Source: Meghimatium bilineatum (Eukaryota > Mollusca > Gastropoda > Stylommatophora > Philomycidae). Taken from it: a stretch of DNA of 64,000 nucleotides. Of the stretch, positions 1-11,759 are shown one piece after another. The notes beneath the pieces are model-generated. The model ran no database searches. It was not told the DNA's origin and saw nothing but the letters and a program-made list of their open reading frames with translations. The position numbers and the translations under genes are program-made. The stretch covers positions 26,812,015 through 26,876,014 of the forward strand of contig CM067311.1 in the NCBI GenBank assembly GCA_034231615.1, given 5' to 3'. The stretch's first letter is position 1, and each line of letters opens with the position of its first letter.

Positions 1-1174
1 ACTTGCTGTCTCTCAATATGTTCGATACATGATATTATACCAACTATTTTCCTAATTTCTTCATTTCTTATTTTATCTAGTTTGGTAACCATTGCAGCTT
101 TCCTCAGACACTTCATTTCACATGTGACGATTTTTCTTTGCTGCGAAGCTGTTAAAGACCATGTTTGACATTGGTAGCACAGTGTTGGTATAAAAATTGT
201 AGATATTATTTGTTTTTTAATTTCCATCTTGATCTTTGGATGAAGAAGTAATGGTGAAAGTTGGTAAGTCACTGTGTTTGCTTTCTGGCACCTTGTTTCT
301 ATTTCACTGTCTAGTCTTCCATCTTCGGAAAAAATGCTGCCTAGATATTTAAATTCTTTGGCTTGTTTCACTTTGGTGTTATCTATTGTTATATTCATTG
401 GTGTTGAAGACTTGCTAATTTTCATAACTTCTATTTTTTGTACATTAATTTTCATGTTGTACTTCTGACATGCTAACAGAAATACATTGATGTGCTTTTG
501 CAAAGTTTCCTCATCTTTGTATATTAAACTTTGATCATCGGCAAATAATAGTTCATTGATTTCATTATTAAGTTCTTCATCAGGTTTATTTGCAATGTTT
601 TCCTCTTTGTTGATATGAGCTTCTTTTATTATTCTGTCCATGTATATGTTGAAAAGTAGGGGTGAAAGTACACATCCTTGTCTTACTCCAGATCTTGTTT
701 CAAAAGGTTCAGTCATTTCATCTGTTGTTCTTACTGAGCTTTGGTATTTTTGATATATCGCTTTTATATTATCTAACAGTTGTCCTCTGATGTTATACAT
801 TTCTAAGGTTTCCCATAGAATGTTTCTATCTACTCTGTCGAATGTCTTTTCCTGGTCTACAAATACTGTGTTTACATCTTGATTGTATTCGATTGCTTTT
901 TCACTCAGTTGTTTCAGTGTGAAAAGTGTGTCTGTACAGCTTGCTCCCCTTCTGAAGCCAAACTAAGAGGGGCTCAACTGCAATGTATCACATTCTTTGT
1001 TCTATTAATGTTTGTGTAGATTTTACCTGTGTGACTTAACAAGGAGATGCCTCTATATGACTCACACTCTCTCTTATTACCTTTGTTTTTCCATAGTGGT
1101 ACAATTACTGATTTTTGCCAGTCGTCTGGTACTTTTCTTTCTGACCAGGCTATTAGATACATTATTATCAACAT
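1..1174 (-). mobile_element. Non-LTR retrotransposon A, RT fragment (copy 1)
   Basis: Degenerate reverse transcriptase read on the minus strand and cut by the window edge. At the high-coordinate end it encodes the finger motif VIVPLWKNKGNKRECESYRG; further on come the palm motif FADD and the usual C-terminal YLG block. Stops and shifts break the frame, so it is dead. It lies in the intron upstream of the first visible TIR exon. The same insertion is present in copy 2 at 21241-22698, so it predates the segmental duplication. The clade was not assigned; the family is a typical metazoan endonuclease-RT type element. Confidence 0.85.
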
Positions 1175-1304
1175 TAATATTAAAAAACAATATTATTTTA
1201 AATAAAAGCATATCTACAACAGCAGTGTACACACACTAGCTACTATGTCATGAGTTCATTTTGTAACTAAACAATATAAACAGATATAATATTTGAACTT
1301 TTAG

Positions 1305-1446
1305 GCTGAAGGCTACAAATTATGGGTAGATTGGGATCACACAAGAGGGTCTACACTACAAGCAATGGCAGAAGCAGTGGAGAGCTCAGCTGTGGTGCTC
1401 ATTTGTATGTCTGAGAAGTATAAACAAAGTCCTAACTGCCAGACTG
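1305..1446 (+). CDS. TIR exon a, copy 1
   Basis: This 142-nt exon begins in phase 0 after a TTTTAG acceptor and ends in phase 1 before GTAAGT. It encodes EGYKLWVDWDHTRGSTLQAM followed by AEAVESSAVVLICMSEKYKQ and SPNCQT, which cover the TIR region from beta-B to the alpha-C active-site helix. The candidate catalytic Glu is split across the following intron (G|AG). Confidence 0.85.
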
Positions 1447-2149
1447 GTAAGTCTTGTGTGCAGAGAATTTTGTGATTTATTTCTGAGAATTGTGTGATTG
1501 ATTTCTGAGAATTGTGGAATAAAATAAAATGAGTCTAGTGAAAACATGATTTTACCCATATATGCTCGCTGCCTAGTCATTTGGTGACCAGAAGCAGTCT
1601 GTCTATTGTTGCCTTCAGCACATACTTCGTGGAGATGGTTCCATTCGTCAATCATCCATAGTTGTCAACTAGTACGGATTCTGTGCATTCATATGGATTT
1701 TGCCCCCCCTCACAAAATGTGCTTTTTTGTGTGTTTTTTTTTTTACAAAAAATGTCATTTTGTTGTTATATATTCAGTAATTACTACTAATGCAGACAAT
1801 TTGTTCCTATTGATGGACAAAAAATGACAAATTTTAACAAATTTGTGGGGTTTTGGGGGAGTTTTTGTTTTGGGTGCAAAATACTGACATTTTTATTGAA
1901 ATACGAAAATAAATTGTTAAAAATATGTTATTTCTTATTTGTTTGGTTAACCAAAGGTTTTTTGCATGCCATAAATGATTAGTTAACTCAAACCCTGATC
2001 ACATGGTTAACAGACAAGTGAATTATATACTATATTACAGAGGCTCTCAAAATAAAGCTAAGATGATACTCACATATACATTATGTCTGCCAGTCAGCAG
2101 GGATCCCTGCACATACAAATATCTGTTCATATAAGCCTAATCATCATGT

Positions 2150-2790
2150 TAGCGGAGGTAGCATGGATTCCTGCACATAAAAAAAAGCTGTTTCATATAA
2201 TCATCAAATCTGGCAGAGATAGCATGGATTCCTGCACATAAAAAAAGCTGTTTCATATAATCATCAAATCTGGCAGAGATAGCATGGATTCCTGCACATA
2301 AGAAAAGCTGTTTCATATAATCATCAAATCTGGCAGAGATAGCATGGATTCCTGCACATAAAAAAAAGTTGTTTCATATAATCATCAAATCTGGCAGAGA
2401 TAGCATGGATTCCTGCACATAAAAAAAGCTGTTTCATATAATCATCAAATCTGTCAGAAATAGCATGGATCCTTGCACATAAAATAAGCTGTTTCATATA
2501 ATCATCAAATCTGGCAGAGATAGCATGGATTCCTGCACATAAAAAAAGCTGTTACATATAATCATCAAATCTGGCAGAGATAGCATGGATTCCTGCACAT
2601 AAAAAAAGCTGTTTCATATAATCATCAAATCTGTCAGAAATAGCATGGATCCTTGCACATAAAATAAGCTGTTTCATATAATCATCAAATCTGGCAGAGA
2701 TAGCATGGATTCCTGCACATAAAAAAGCTGTTACATATAATCATCAAATCTGGCAGAGACTGCATGGATCTCAGCAAATAAATGATAAAG
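2150..2790 (+). repeat. 60-bp minisatellite, copy 1 (about 11 units)
   Basis: Units share the core GCATGGATTCCTGCACATAA followed by an A-run, a GCTGTTTCATATAATCATC block and AAATCTGGCAGAGATA. It lies in the intron between TIR exons a and b. Copy 2 has a shorter array at 23685-24115. Confidence 0.93.
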
Positions 2791-2976
2791 TCTGTCAGTC
2801 AGATTGACTAACCAACCAAACTGACTAATTAACTATTCTCTAAGAACACTGTTTGATGGGATCCTGTGTTATTTTCTTTCTTGTTGTTATTTTCCATGTT
2901 GTTGATGCAGGTGTCTTGTTAATTATATGGCTAAATTTAGCTCATACTTAACATTTCTTTTTGTAACTGCCAACAG

Positions 2977-3125
2977 AGGCAGAGTATACATTTCAGCTGA
3001 GGAAAGACTACATCCCACTCATGATGCAGTCTAGATATCGGCCTGATGGCTGGCTGGGTGCGATATTGGGTGCAAAACTTTTCTTTGATTTCAGTGGCAA
3101 ATATCCGTATGAGAAACCATTACAG
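2977..3125 (+). CDS. TIR exon b, copy 1
   Basis: This 149-nt exon runs from phase 1 to phase 0, after the acceptor CCAACAG and before GTATGT. It completes the Glu codon and continues AEYTFQLRKDYIPLMMQSRY, RPDGWLGAILGAKLFFDFSG and KYPYEKPLQ. This is the C-terminal half of an invertebrate TIR domain, with the conserved Y-R/K-P-D-G-W-L-G motif. Confidence 0.87.
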
Positions 3126-3374
3126 GTATGTGGCAATAGCTGATTCTGATAGTTTATGATGATAATATTCCAACAAATTGGTTACATCTGGAAAACAAAA
3201 ATCAATAGAAGTCAGAAATAAAAATATATTGAAAATATATATGACTGGCTTAGATTCATTCAACATAAGATAGGTATTAATTTCTTTGGTAGTTGAGAAG
3301 TGAGAGTTCCAATGGTTTGTACATATATATACACAATCATAAATTTAGAGTATGCATACACATGTAGTATACAC

Positions 3375-3540
3375 ACTGTGCACTTGTGGAACAGATGAAC
3401 AGGCCTCTGAATATATTCTGCAGAACTGCCCCCAGAATAAAAAATTTAGAGATAGCCTAATGTTGCAACCTTGCAAGTAAAGATATATGGAACCAAAGAG
3501 AAGCTTCAGACAATGGTGGTGTTCATCCAAAAGACTTGTC
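3375..3540 (+). mobile_element. RNase H-retroelement 3' tail fragment, copy 1
   Basis: The plus strand reads LCTCGTDEQASEYILQNCPQ followed by NKKF. This is the C-terminal Cys-Cys-His/Cys knuckle found after the RNase H domain in a non-LTR family that is better preserved at 59733-61145 (CTCGQAAQSAKHILQEC). Only the tail is left and it is frameshifted. Confidence 0.6.
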
Positions 3541-3654
3541 TGATGGTGTAGACATCAAGTCTTGAACAAAATAAAGAAAGTTGATAGCATAGACCTTTAC
3601 TATTCAGGATGCAATAATCAACCCATCATTTTTGTGGCTACGGGGGTTTACTAG

Positions 3655-3805
3655 ACATTATAAATATTTCATTAGGTTGCCATTGTTTTATGAATGGTCT
3701 GAATGCAAATTTGACTGCAGCAAGGTTTGGGCCTGGTACCTTGTTCTACTGAGACATACTCTGTATTTCTCTGTCACATAGCTGGACATAGCCTCAAGGA
3801 AGTTT
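3655..3805 (-). mobile_element. tRNA-like SINE fragment, family 2, copy 1
   Basis: Read on the minus strand it contains a B-box-like stretch (CCAGGCCCAAACCTTGCTGC) followed by a tail shared with 40340-40490, where the B box is cleaner (GGTTCAAATCT). No terminal repeats are seen. It is a degenerate SINE rather than a functional tRNA gene. Confidence 0.45.
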
Positions 3806-4035
3806 GACTTTTTGTCACTATTGTTTCTTATGTCAGTCAATGGAATTTTACTTTTAGCCCCAGATAAGTAGCATGAACAAATCACTCGTAGCTCCTTTGC
3901 AATTGAAGCAACAGCAACTGATGTAATTACTGTTCACAGGGAAGATGAAGACTAATAACTAACTTCTAGTTTTGAAGTTATAGATCATTTGGTCTAAACT
4001 AACTTCTGACCTGTCAAGCTGGAGGCAACTAAATA

Positions 4036-4460
4036 ACTTCTGACAGTGAAGTTACAGACAAATAGCTAACTTTTGGTTCTGAAGTTGAAGACAAATAGCA
4101 AACTTCTGACAGTGAAGTTATATACAAATAACTAACTTCTGACAGTGAAGTTATATACAAATAACTAACTTCTGACAGTGAAGTTATAGACAAACGACTA
4201 GTTTCTGACAGTGAAGTTATAGACAAACGACTAGTTTCTGACAGTGAAGTTATAGACAAACGACTAGTTTCTGACAGTGAAGTTATAGACAAACAACTAG
4301 TTTCTGACAGTGAAGTTATAGACAAACGACTAGTTTCTGACAGTGAAGTTATAGACAAACGACTAGTTTCTGACAGTGAAGTTATAGACAAACGACTAGT
4401 TTCTGACAGTGAAGTTATAGACAAACGACTAGTTTCTGACAGTGAAGTTATAGACAAATA
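4036..4460 (+). repeat. 33-bp minisatellite, copy 1 (about 13 units)
   Basis: The unit is built on TTTCTGACAGTGAAGTTATA followed by GACAAACGACTAG. Because 33 is a multiple of three, the minus strand stays open and gives an 11-residue repeat ORF, which is judged non-coding. Copy 2 has one more unit. Confidence 0.93.
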
Positions 4461-4825
4461 ACTAATAAATAGGATTAGCTTTTCTATTCGTTGTAAAATT
4501 GAAAATAGTAATGAACACTTGACAGTAAACTTTGAAGTAATAGCCAATGGATGACAGCTATGTTGATGAAAATAACTGACTGCTGGAAGTAGGATGCCCT
4601 CAGCTGGTTCGACCACAGAAATTTTTTTTGGTGCACACCATGTGATGTGTAAATTATAATGTTTGTCACAAGATCTGTGGACGAGTGACTTTGCCACTAC
4701 ACTAGCAGGTCTCCCTGAGTATTGATAGTGAAGTTGAAGGTATAATCCAACAATTTATGTTGGCTGTTGTAATATTGACGATTCTGATAAATCTGAAAAT
4801 ATCAACCATTCTCACTTTCCTCCAG

Positions 4826-4898
4826 GGTTTGCTCAAGGAGTTGAGAGGAAGAGGCAAGCCAGCTCACCCAACAGGACAAAATCACAACCCAAACCTTG
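4826..4898 (+). CDS. TIR exon c, copy 1
   Basis: This 73-nt exon follows a CTCCAG acceptor and ends in phase 1 before GTCAGT. It encodes GLLKELRGRGKPAHPTGQNH and NPNL, the last TIR helix and the start of a linker. It is identical in position and phase to 26206-26278. Confidence 0.8.
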
Positions 4899-5242
4899 GT
4901 CAGTTAATCTATTATTTATTCTGACCATTTGCCATCATGTTAACTATTCAAACACCTCACCCACATATACTGCAAAATTTACAATTGTGGTAATTGAGAA
5001 CAAAACTACAGAAATTCCTACTGCTCTCAAAGTAAAAGCAATTTATCACCCAGACAACTAATACCTCAGTTTATTGTAGATTCATGTCTTCACAGAGAAT
5101 GGATCATCAGAGAATGCAATAAAGAGAAGATGAGCTGGGATACAAACATCTATACCAAACACCCTAAAAATAGAACTCTCAATCGCTACTAGAAAATTAT
5201 CAACAAACTATTTGGCAGTTGATATGGCAGCTACAAGCAATC

Positions 5243-6948
5243 TTAGAAGCAAGGTGACATGGCAGCAGTTCCCAGGTTTTTAATCATTTCATTGGACACT
5301 CCATCAGCTCCAGGGGACTTTTTCATTTTCAATTTGGATATTGCATACTCCAGTTCTTTCATTGTGATTGGTGCCTCCATGACTTCAGGTATAAGTTCGC
5401 CTTGTTCAATGTTTTGCTGGTTCTCTCGAACCTCCTGTTGTTTGTCTGGGCTAACTTTGACATTATTGTCTTCTGCAAAGGAATCTACAAAGTAATCTGC
5501 TGCATGTTTACCTATTATAATGTTTCTATCTTTATAACGTGTGACCCTTGTATTTCTCCCTGTACTTTCATTATTTAGTTGCTTTACAAGTTTCCATAAT
5601 TTCCTAGTATTTCTTTCTAGGTTCAATGACTCTGTTTTTTCTTTCCAGCTGCTCCGTCTGGCTTGTAACTTGGCTCTTTGAAATTTAGCCTTTGTTTGCT
5701 GATATTTGTTGTGGTGTTCTCGGCTGATCTGTTATCTGCCTGCTGTCTAGATGTTTCCATCTTGTGTTGCAGCTTTTCCAGTTCATCATTCCAGTAGGGT
5801 TTGTAGTTTTTGAGTGCCTCCCTGGGTATGGTTTTACTAGCAGCATGTAGTATACATCTATTAAATTCACTCACTGCTCTATTGATGTCTTTGTCCAAGT
5901 TCATGTCCTTAGCTAGAACACTGGTTAAATGCTGTTACATTTTCCAGTCTGCCCTCTTATAGTTCCACCTAGTAAGCGTGCTGCTGTCCTTGGTAAATTC
6001 ATTGTGGATTTCCAGAAATACTGGTCTGTGGTCACTACCCCCAAACTGCTTTCCAACGACACGTGTGATGTTCCATTCCAGGCCTGGTGAGTGGAATGCC
6101 AGGTCTGGTGTAGAGGTGGTGTGCCATGCTCTCGGGTAGAGGTTGGCGAGTCTGCTGGCTGGTTAATAAGGATGAGATTATTTTCATCCTGCCAGCTCTC
6201 AAGTTCCTCACATATGTTGTCCATTTGATCGTAGCCCCAGCTCTGAGAGTGGCTGATGAAGTCATCACACACCATAAGTCTCTCTTTTTCAGGTATTGTG
6301 TCTAGTGCCAATGGTCTATCATTTGGGCAGTAGTAGTTCAGGAGATGGAATTCTTCACTGTCTGTTTTTAGGTGGAGCATCTGGTACTCTGCCCCCTCCA
6401 TATATACTTCCAGCTAACATGCGCTGATATTGTTTTTAACAAGTGTCAGAATTCCACCATTTTGCCTGTCTTTTCGGTCTGACCAGTAGCACTGGTAGCC
6501 TCTGATTTTAAAGGCTATATCACTGCTGAGGTGTGTTTCCTGGATACAGCACACATTAACTTGTTCTTCACTTAGAATATTTTCAAGTTCCAATTTTTTA
6601 CTGTATCCATCTCTTTTGCTGTTCACACACTGAGCATTCCAGTGCATTATTTTTATTGGTCATTGGTTTGTTTGGCCAGTAGTTCTATTCCCTTGCCTCT
6701 TGACTCCTCTGCGCAATTGAGAAGGACTTCCAGTAACTAAGGTTGGGCCCTTTCGAGGTATAGGGCCTGGCACCATACCTGCCTGAACATCCGCCACAGG
6801 GCAGGCACCATAACTATTAATAGATACAGACATGTTCCCATTGTGTTTTGTGTGTGGCATCCTGATTATTTGTGCGCCTTTTGGCTGATTGCCTCTGTCT
6901 TCAGCACCCTGCATTCTTGGGCAGGACTATGGTCCTGCTCAAAAGGGA
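5243..6948 (-). mobile_element. Non-LTR retrotransposon B, 5' half (endonuclease), copy 1
   Basis: Minus-strand pieces in order: a short basic N-terminal segment (6914-6660), then an AP-like endonuclease with WNAQ and IQETH motifs (6647-6414), a damaged GDFNSH-type motif seen as CDDFISHSQSWGY, and GGSDHRPVFLEI near 6050-5985. A linker follows, then the start of the RT fingers (KKSPGADGVSNEMIKN) at 5300. It stops there: the rest of RT is missing, so the element is 3'-truncated. Several frameshifts make it inactive. It lies in the intron between TIR exons c and d and is shared with copy 2. Confidence 0.85.
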
Positions 6949-7069
6949 CTGCCCGACCAATCTTAGAATCCAGCCCCTGTTGACTGAACTAAGCTCTATC
7001 ACCAGTTCACGGAGCTGGCCTTGATGGGATAACTGTCTACTAGCAACACAGTGGTGCTGCAGTGGATCA

Positions 7070-7475
7070 CTGTACAATGCATGATTGCAGGGAATGAGGC
7101 AGCGGACAGACTGGCAAAATCAGGTGGAAAAAAAATAATTAAATCCTGCAATATCACTGACTGAAGCAAAAATTAATTTAATTTAATACAAACATACATA
7201 GAGTCAGAGAACAGGCAGCAACTTTCCACAGGATCCCATTCTAAAGCTGGTCATAGTAAACTATCATTTTTACTCTCTACACATGACACTGTAGACTACA
7301 AGCCCATCTCTACAAAATAAAGATTGTCCAAATTGTCCATATCATAAGGGTCTCCAGACTCCAAAACATATTCTGCAGACTTTTTTTGGTGACTTCAGGT
7401 CTAAAACATGGCCCCAGGAGACAGATCTGGCTGTTAGAAAGACTATATAAATGATGACAGACAAGGTCAAATTGT
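7070..7475 (+). mobile_element. Degenerate RNase H-retroelement fragment, copy 1
   Basis: Shifted frames read IAGNEAADRLAKSG, the last RNase H motif, near 7090-7125, and later CPNCPYHKGLQTPKHILQ, the C-terminal Cys/His knuckle, near 7320-7375. It matches the family of 59733-61145 and is dead. Confidence 0.6.
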
Positions 7476-7925
7476 CCAGTTTTTGTTGAAAGCGAAATTA
7501 GATATTTCTAAATGTTAGACTAGCTTTAGTTATCAATTTTACTACCATGGGGAAAAGTGGGTGATGCCAGCTATAAATCAAAAACCCAATATTTTAGAAA
7601 GTTAAGCATATATTGTGAGTCAATGTCCTTGATCATTAAGCAAAAACTGACAAAAGATAGCTGAGATGACCATTCGAGTGTTTCACTGTAGAATTTTTGT
7701 TTTCATGGACAGGAAATTGTTTTTTTAGATTGATACTCAGAACCAGAATAACCAACAAATATAAGGTTGGTATATAACATATCATGGTTAATTCCCAGAA
7801 AAAAAGCACTGTGTGTATTTAACCTACTAGGCTGACAGGTATGAATAGAGAATACTACACTCTGGAAATAATCTCTTACCTGGGGAATATTGCTACATTT
7901 ATTATTGCATAACATATTATTTTGT

Positions 7926-8340
7926 CAAACATGGTCTTTAACAGCTTTGCAGCAAAGAAAAATCATCACATATGAAATGAAGTGTCTGTAATGGTTACCA
8001 AACTAGATAAAATAAGAAATGAAGAAATTAGGAAAAGAGTTGGTAAAATATCATGTATCAAACATATTGAGAGACAGCAAGTAAAATGGTTCTGTCACCT
8101 TATGAGAATGAAGCCAAACCAATAAGAGCATATAATACAAGAATATCCGGGTGTACGGCCAAAGGTAGACCAAGAAAACGGTGGATAGAAAACATCAAGA
8201 TAGCCTTGAACAAACATGGACTAAATGCAACTTCACGACACATCTGGCCTTGGAACGACAGCTTAAGCTCCCACCCTTACGCTTAACGGCAAGTGTGAAT
8301 GCAATCAACAATCATTCACCTGGGGATAGACAATAGACAA
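7926..8340 (+). mobile_element. Retrotransposon A 3' fragment, copy 1
   Basis: The plus strand encodes VTKLDKIRNEEIRKRVGKIS, HIERQQVKWFCHLMRMKP and later GRPRKRWIENIKIALNKHGL. This is the C-terminal end of the family that lies in minus orientation at 1-1174 and 21241-22698. The 66-residue open stretch at 8086-8286 is part of it, not a separate gene. Confidence 0.8.
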
Positions 8341-8763
8341 TTATTTTGTATCGATCATTTTTTAAAATATCTTAAGTTATTCACCTGAGAATGTTCATTT
8401 CTTAGTCAGATCTAAACTCCTTTATTATGACAGAAGAAAGCAGTGCTTTTGGCATGACTGCAAGTAGTATGACTCAGCAGTAAATATGTTCTCCTCAAGG
8501 AAGGAATGGGAAATGTTTTACCTATTTTAAAAAAAGGTTAATTGCACATTTTTGTGAGTCAGATCTTCTGTTTGATGTTAAATTTTATTACCCTTTTGCC
8601 TTTTTCTGAAAAATCACTAGTGGGAGAGAAGGTTTTTTTTGGCTATGTTTCTAGTACTAAAAGATATGTTCAATAGTTGCAAAGAGAGAGGGAGGTTGAA
8701 TTCCCCCCCCCAACCCCCCTTATCTACAGACCTGTATACTCATGTATGCCCTATGCTTTCTTA

Positions 8764-8950
8764 GTGACTCAATGAGCATGTTAAGAAATATTAAGTGACT
8801 CAATGAGCATGATAAGAAATATTAAGTGACTCAATGAGCATGCTAAGAAATATTAAGTGACTCAATGAGCATGATAAGAAATATTAAGTGACTCAATGAG
8901 CATGCTAAGAAATATTAAGTGACTCAATGAGCATGCTAAGAAATATTAGG
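8764..8950 (+). repeat. 31-bp minisatellite, copy 1 (about 6 units)
   Basis: The unit is TGACTCAATGAGCATGCTAA plus GAAATATTAAG with GATAAG/GCTAAG/GTTAAG variants. The homologous array in copy 2 has one interrupted unit. Confidence 0.92.
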
Positions 8951-9409
8951 AAATGACTGGGCACACAGGCAGTGGTTGAAGTTAGTGAAGACTTCCATTA
9001 ATGCTAAGCACTTAGTTAGGGTGTCCTAGTTTGTTTATTATTATATTTTTTTATTCAATATTTCTGCTTGTTGTATTTTATTTCTTGATAAAGTTCACAT
9101 TGGTGGCCGCAACATAGGAGGTATTCCTGTTATATTTTTTATCTTTTATCATAGGTTTGTAAATGGTATTTTTATTGATGCAGCAATCTAGCTCTACTTA
9201 ACTTTTAATAGTTTTTTTTGTGAAACCATTGAGTCTTGTTATATTTGTAGAATTAGCATACTTTGTGCTTTGCTTTTTTCTGATTTAGTAGGCCTATATA
9301 TTATATAGATAATAGTATATTATAGTGTTATATAATATTATAGTATATAGATTTACTGTAGTCTTCTCTGGTATCAATTCTAGAACCCACTTTTGTTTGT
9401 CTCCTACAG

Positions 9410-9582
9410 ATGAAGATTTTGCCTTTCATGATATGACACAAGCAGTAACTACAGTAGCCAACAGTTCATCTGTAATTGGCAGTTCTAACATCAACTCCTT
9501 ATAGCAACAGCAATGCTGCAGCAGTAGCTTCCATGAGTAATGAGAATGTGGAAAGTTGGCTAGTTTCCAAAGGGCTGCAAAG
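9410..9582 (+). CDS. Linker exon d with frame break, copy 1
   Basis: The exon follows TCCTACAG in phase 1. The TIR frame reads DEDFAFHDMTQAVTTV, an Asn/Ser-rich linker, then TAG at 9502-9504. In the +1 frame the same exon reads on as SNSNAAAVASMSNENVESWL then VSKGLQ, the start of a SAM-like domain, and ends AG|GTGAAC. Its last two bases join the first base of the exon at 10370 to give an intact Arg codon. That phase agreement argues the +1 frame is the ancestral continuation and that an indel occurred in the linker. The same break is present in copy 2. Confidence 0.72.
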
Positions 9583-10369
9583 GTGAACAGTTTTGACTTT
9601 GTGGAAGGTGTAGATAAATATTGTTGATGATAGTTGCAACAGCAGTCATGGAAGTAATAATAGCAATATTTTAACTATGGGTAGATCTCTAAGTTCTAAC
9701 ATGAAAAGCCTTGTGTTGACAAACTTTTTCCTTTTTTAACAGTTGTACTTGTGACAACTTCAACCATTTTGGTCAGGTAAATTTTAAATGGATAGGTATG
9801 AGGGTGCTTAAAAAATCTCAAAAGTATTATCAAAATTAAAATGACCATTACATTGTTTTGTAACCTATCAATATTGTTGTAAATGGCATCAGACACGCCA
9901 ATCATGAATAGCTTGTCACATAACTGATATTTAAACTTCCTACTCCAGTCTCATATAGTTGCTGCGTGGACATGCATGTATCACCATACTAAATTAGCAT
10001 TGATAAAAGCAAGACATTGTGACTAGTGAAGCCAAGCAAGATCCTACGAATAGCCATTTGGTCACAAATTTGAAGAAACTAAATCAATCAATCAAGTTCC
10101 ATGCCAAGTGGTGTAGGCGATCATGCTTCTCCACAATTCTCTGTCTCTTGTGTTGTTAATTGGTTCAGTTAGTTCAATTATAATTAATAATTTCCTAAAG
10201 TGGATTCAGCTAATGGTCATCATGACTTGTGATGGACAAACAACAATTGTAAAAGTCCTGATTTGGCAAATCTATTGGAATTTGTACCACTGTGAAACAT
10301 CTGTGAGAGATATTGATTCCAGAGATTTCATGTCTTTTGCATCCTAACTTAACTATTATTACTCCCCAG
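9583..10369 (+). other. Intron between exons d and e, copy 1
   Basis: I see no gene or recognisable mobile element here. The sequence is AT-rich, with GTGAAC and CTCCCCAG at its borders. Confidence 0.5.
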
Positions 10370-10436
10370 GTTAACAACAGTTTTCTCACAAGTTGATGGA
10401 CAGCTTATCTGGCAGCTTAAGAGAATGAGATAAATG
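10370..10436 (+). CDS. SAM-like exon e with nonsense codon, copy 1
   Basis: The exon follows a CTCCCCAG acceptor and reads LTTVFSQVDGQLIWQLKRMR, then TAA at 10431-10433, then ATG|GTGAGA. The spacing V-D-G-x-L fits the central helices of SAM domains. A C-to-T change in a CAA codon would explain the stop (inference). It ends in phase 0, matching the exon at 16408. Confidence 0.7.
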
Positions 10437-11685
10437 GTGAGAAACATTGGATTTCTTCTGCTTTCAAATATACATAAATATAAATTTCTATATAGGTTAG
10501 ATAAAGATGTTGATGTATGTACAGATGGATCCGTAAGAAATCTAGTCAAAATGAAACAATGCATACAAGACAACTATTTCTAGTATAAACACAGAAATAA
10601 AGGCTGTTGAGTTACTCCAGCAAAACTAACTGAATATTCATAATAATAATAATACTCATAGTATCACAGGGTAATACATTGTAGATCATCAGATTAGATC
10701 ATATTGTGACAAAAATATAAATATTATCTGTTTCTGATCTTATTAAGTAACCCCGATCTCGCAGTTGACTTTCAGCTCATTAGAACACAAAAAGACATGA
10801 TTAATATTATACTGATACTCCAATTGTAGCATTTTAATGAGCAAAATTTTACTCAAGAGGTTCCTGTCTCCTCTCCACAATCCCTTATCACCAAACAAAA
10901 ATAACAACTGACATCCCGCATCATTTTACAGAAAGTCATCAATTTATCAACTCTCATTCCATTCTTCAAGGCACACAAAATTCTGTTAATGATTGGTTGA
11001 TATGTGCTTCCAACTTGTATTGTCTCTCAAATATTATGTCTAAACTTTGCAGGTGTTTACAGAGCAAACAGGCTAACAGACAGACATGTATTTTTGTCTG
11101 TGTGTGCTGCTGAAGATGGAGATGTATTGTTTGTTTATTTCAATCTTAAGTAATTATGATCAATAGCTCTCATATATTTTTATGATATGAAAGGGGGGGG
11201 TATACAGGTTCCTCCAGAGATCTTTTCCATTCTTGGAAGACTCTAACTCTCATCATTATGCAATGAAATCTTTGAGAACTTGAAATATTTGAGAAATCTT
11301 TTACTCAAGGGAGGTAAAAATCTAAATGTAATTGTAAATATGTGTGGTAGGATAGCTTGACTACATATGCATGTCATCTATTAGGTGGCTGTGTTGTTGT
11401 ATGATGGTTGGTCTGGTCAGACCTTCCACATACCAGGAAATAAGAAGATATAATGGTTTAGTCTTTTGGATTTGGACACAACAATTGATGACACAACTGA
11501 AAAAACATGAATAGAACCAGAGAATTTTTTTCATACCCAAAAAAAACTTCCACTATGGGATTATGTGGTTTTGGGGAAAAAAACACTGCATAATCAGAAT
11601 GAATCTTCTGTACTTTGTAAAACTAACTAAGTCTTTCACCTTTAAAATACCTTGGAGTGCTGTTTGACAGATTTTAGTGTTTTAA
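10437..11685 (+). other. Intron sequence, copy 1, no gene seen
   Basis: The left part of the long intron between exons e and f. It is AT-rich single-copy-like sequence (single within each duplicate) with simple runs. No recognisable exon or element up to the piggyBac insertion. Confidence 0.45.
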
Positions 11686-11759
11686 CCTTTAGCAAGCCGG
11701 ATTAAAAAATACAAAACCTCTTCCTGCCACCGGATTCTTTTTTGAGAATTTTCATCTTT

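Noticed and set aside
4029..4697. Minus-strand ORF of 222 codons with 11-residue repeats (233 codons at 25376-26077)
   Set aside because: It is open only because the 33-bp minisatellite period is a multiple of three. It lies in an intron, and unit number changes freely between copies.
8086..8286. 66-codon plus-strand ORF as a small gene
   Set aside because: It is the C-terminal end of retroelement A in a shifted frame, matching 21241-21480 on the minus strand.
10500..10560. CTDGSV-like string near 10520 as an RNase H motif
   Set aside because: It is an isolated short match with no other RNase H motif in order nearby.
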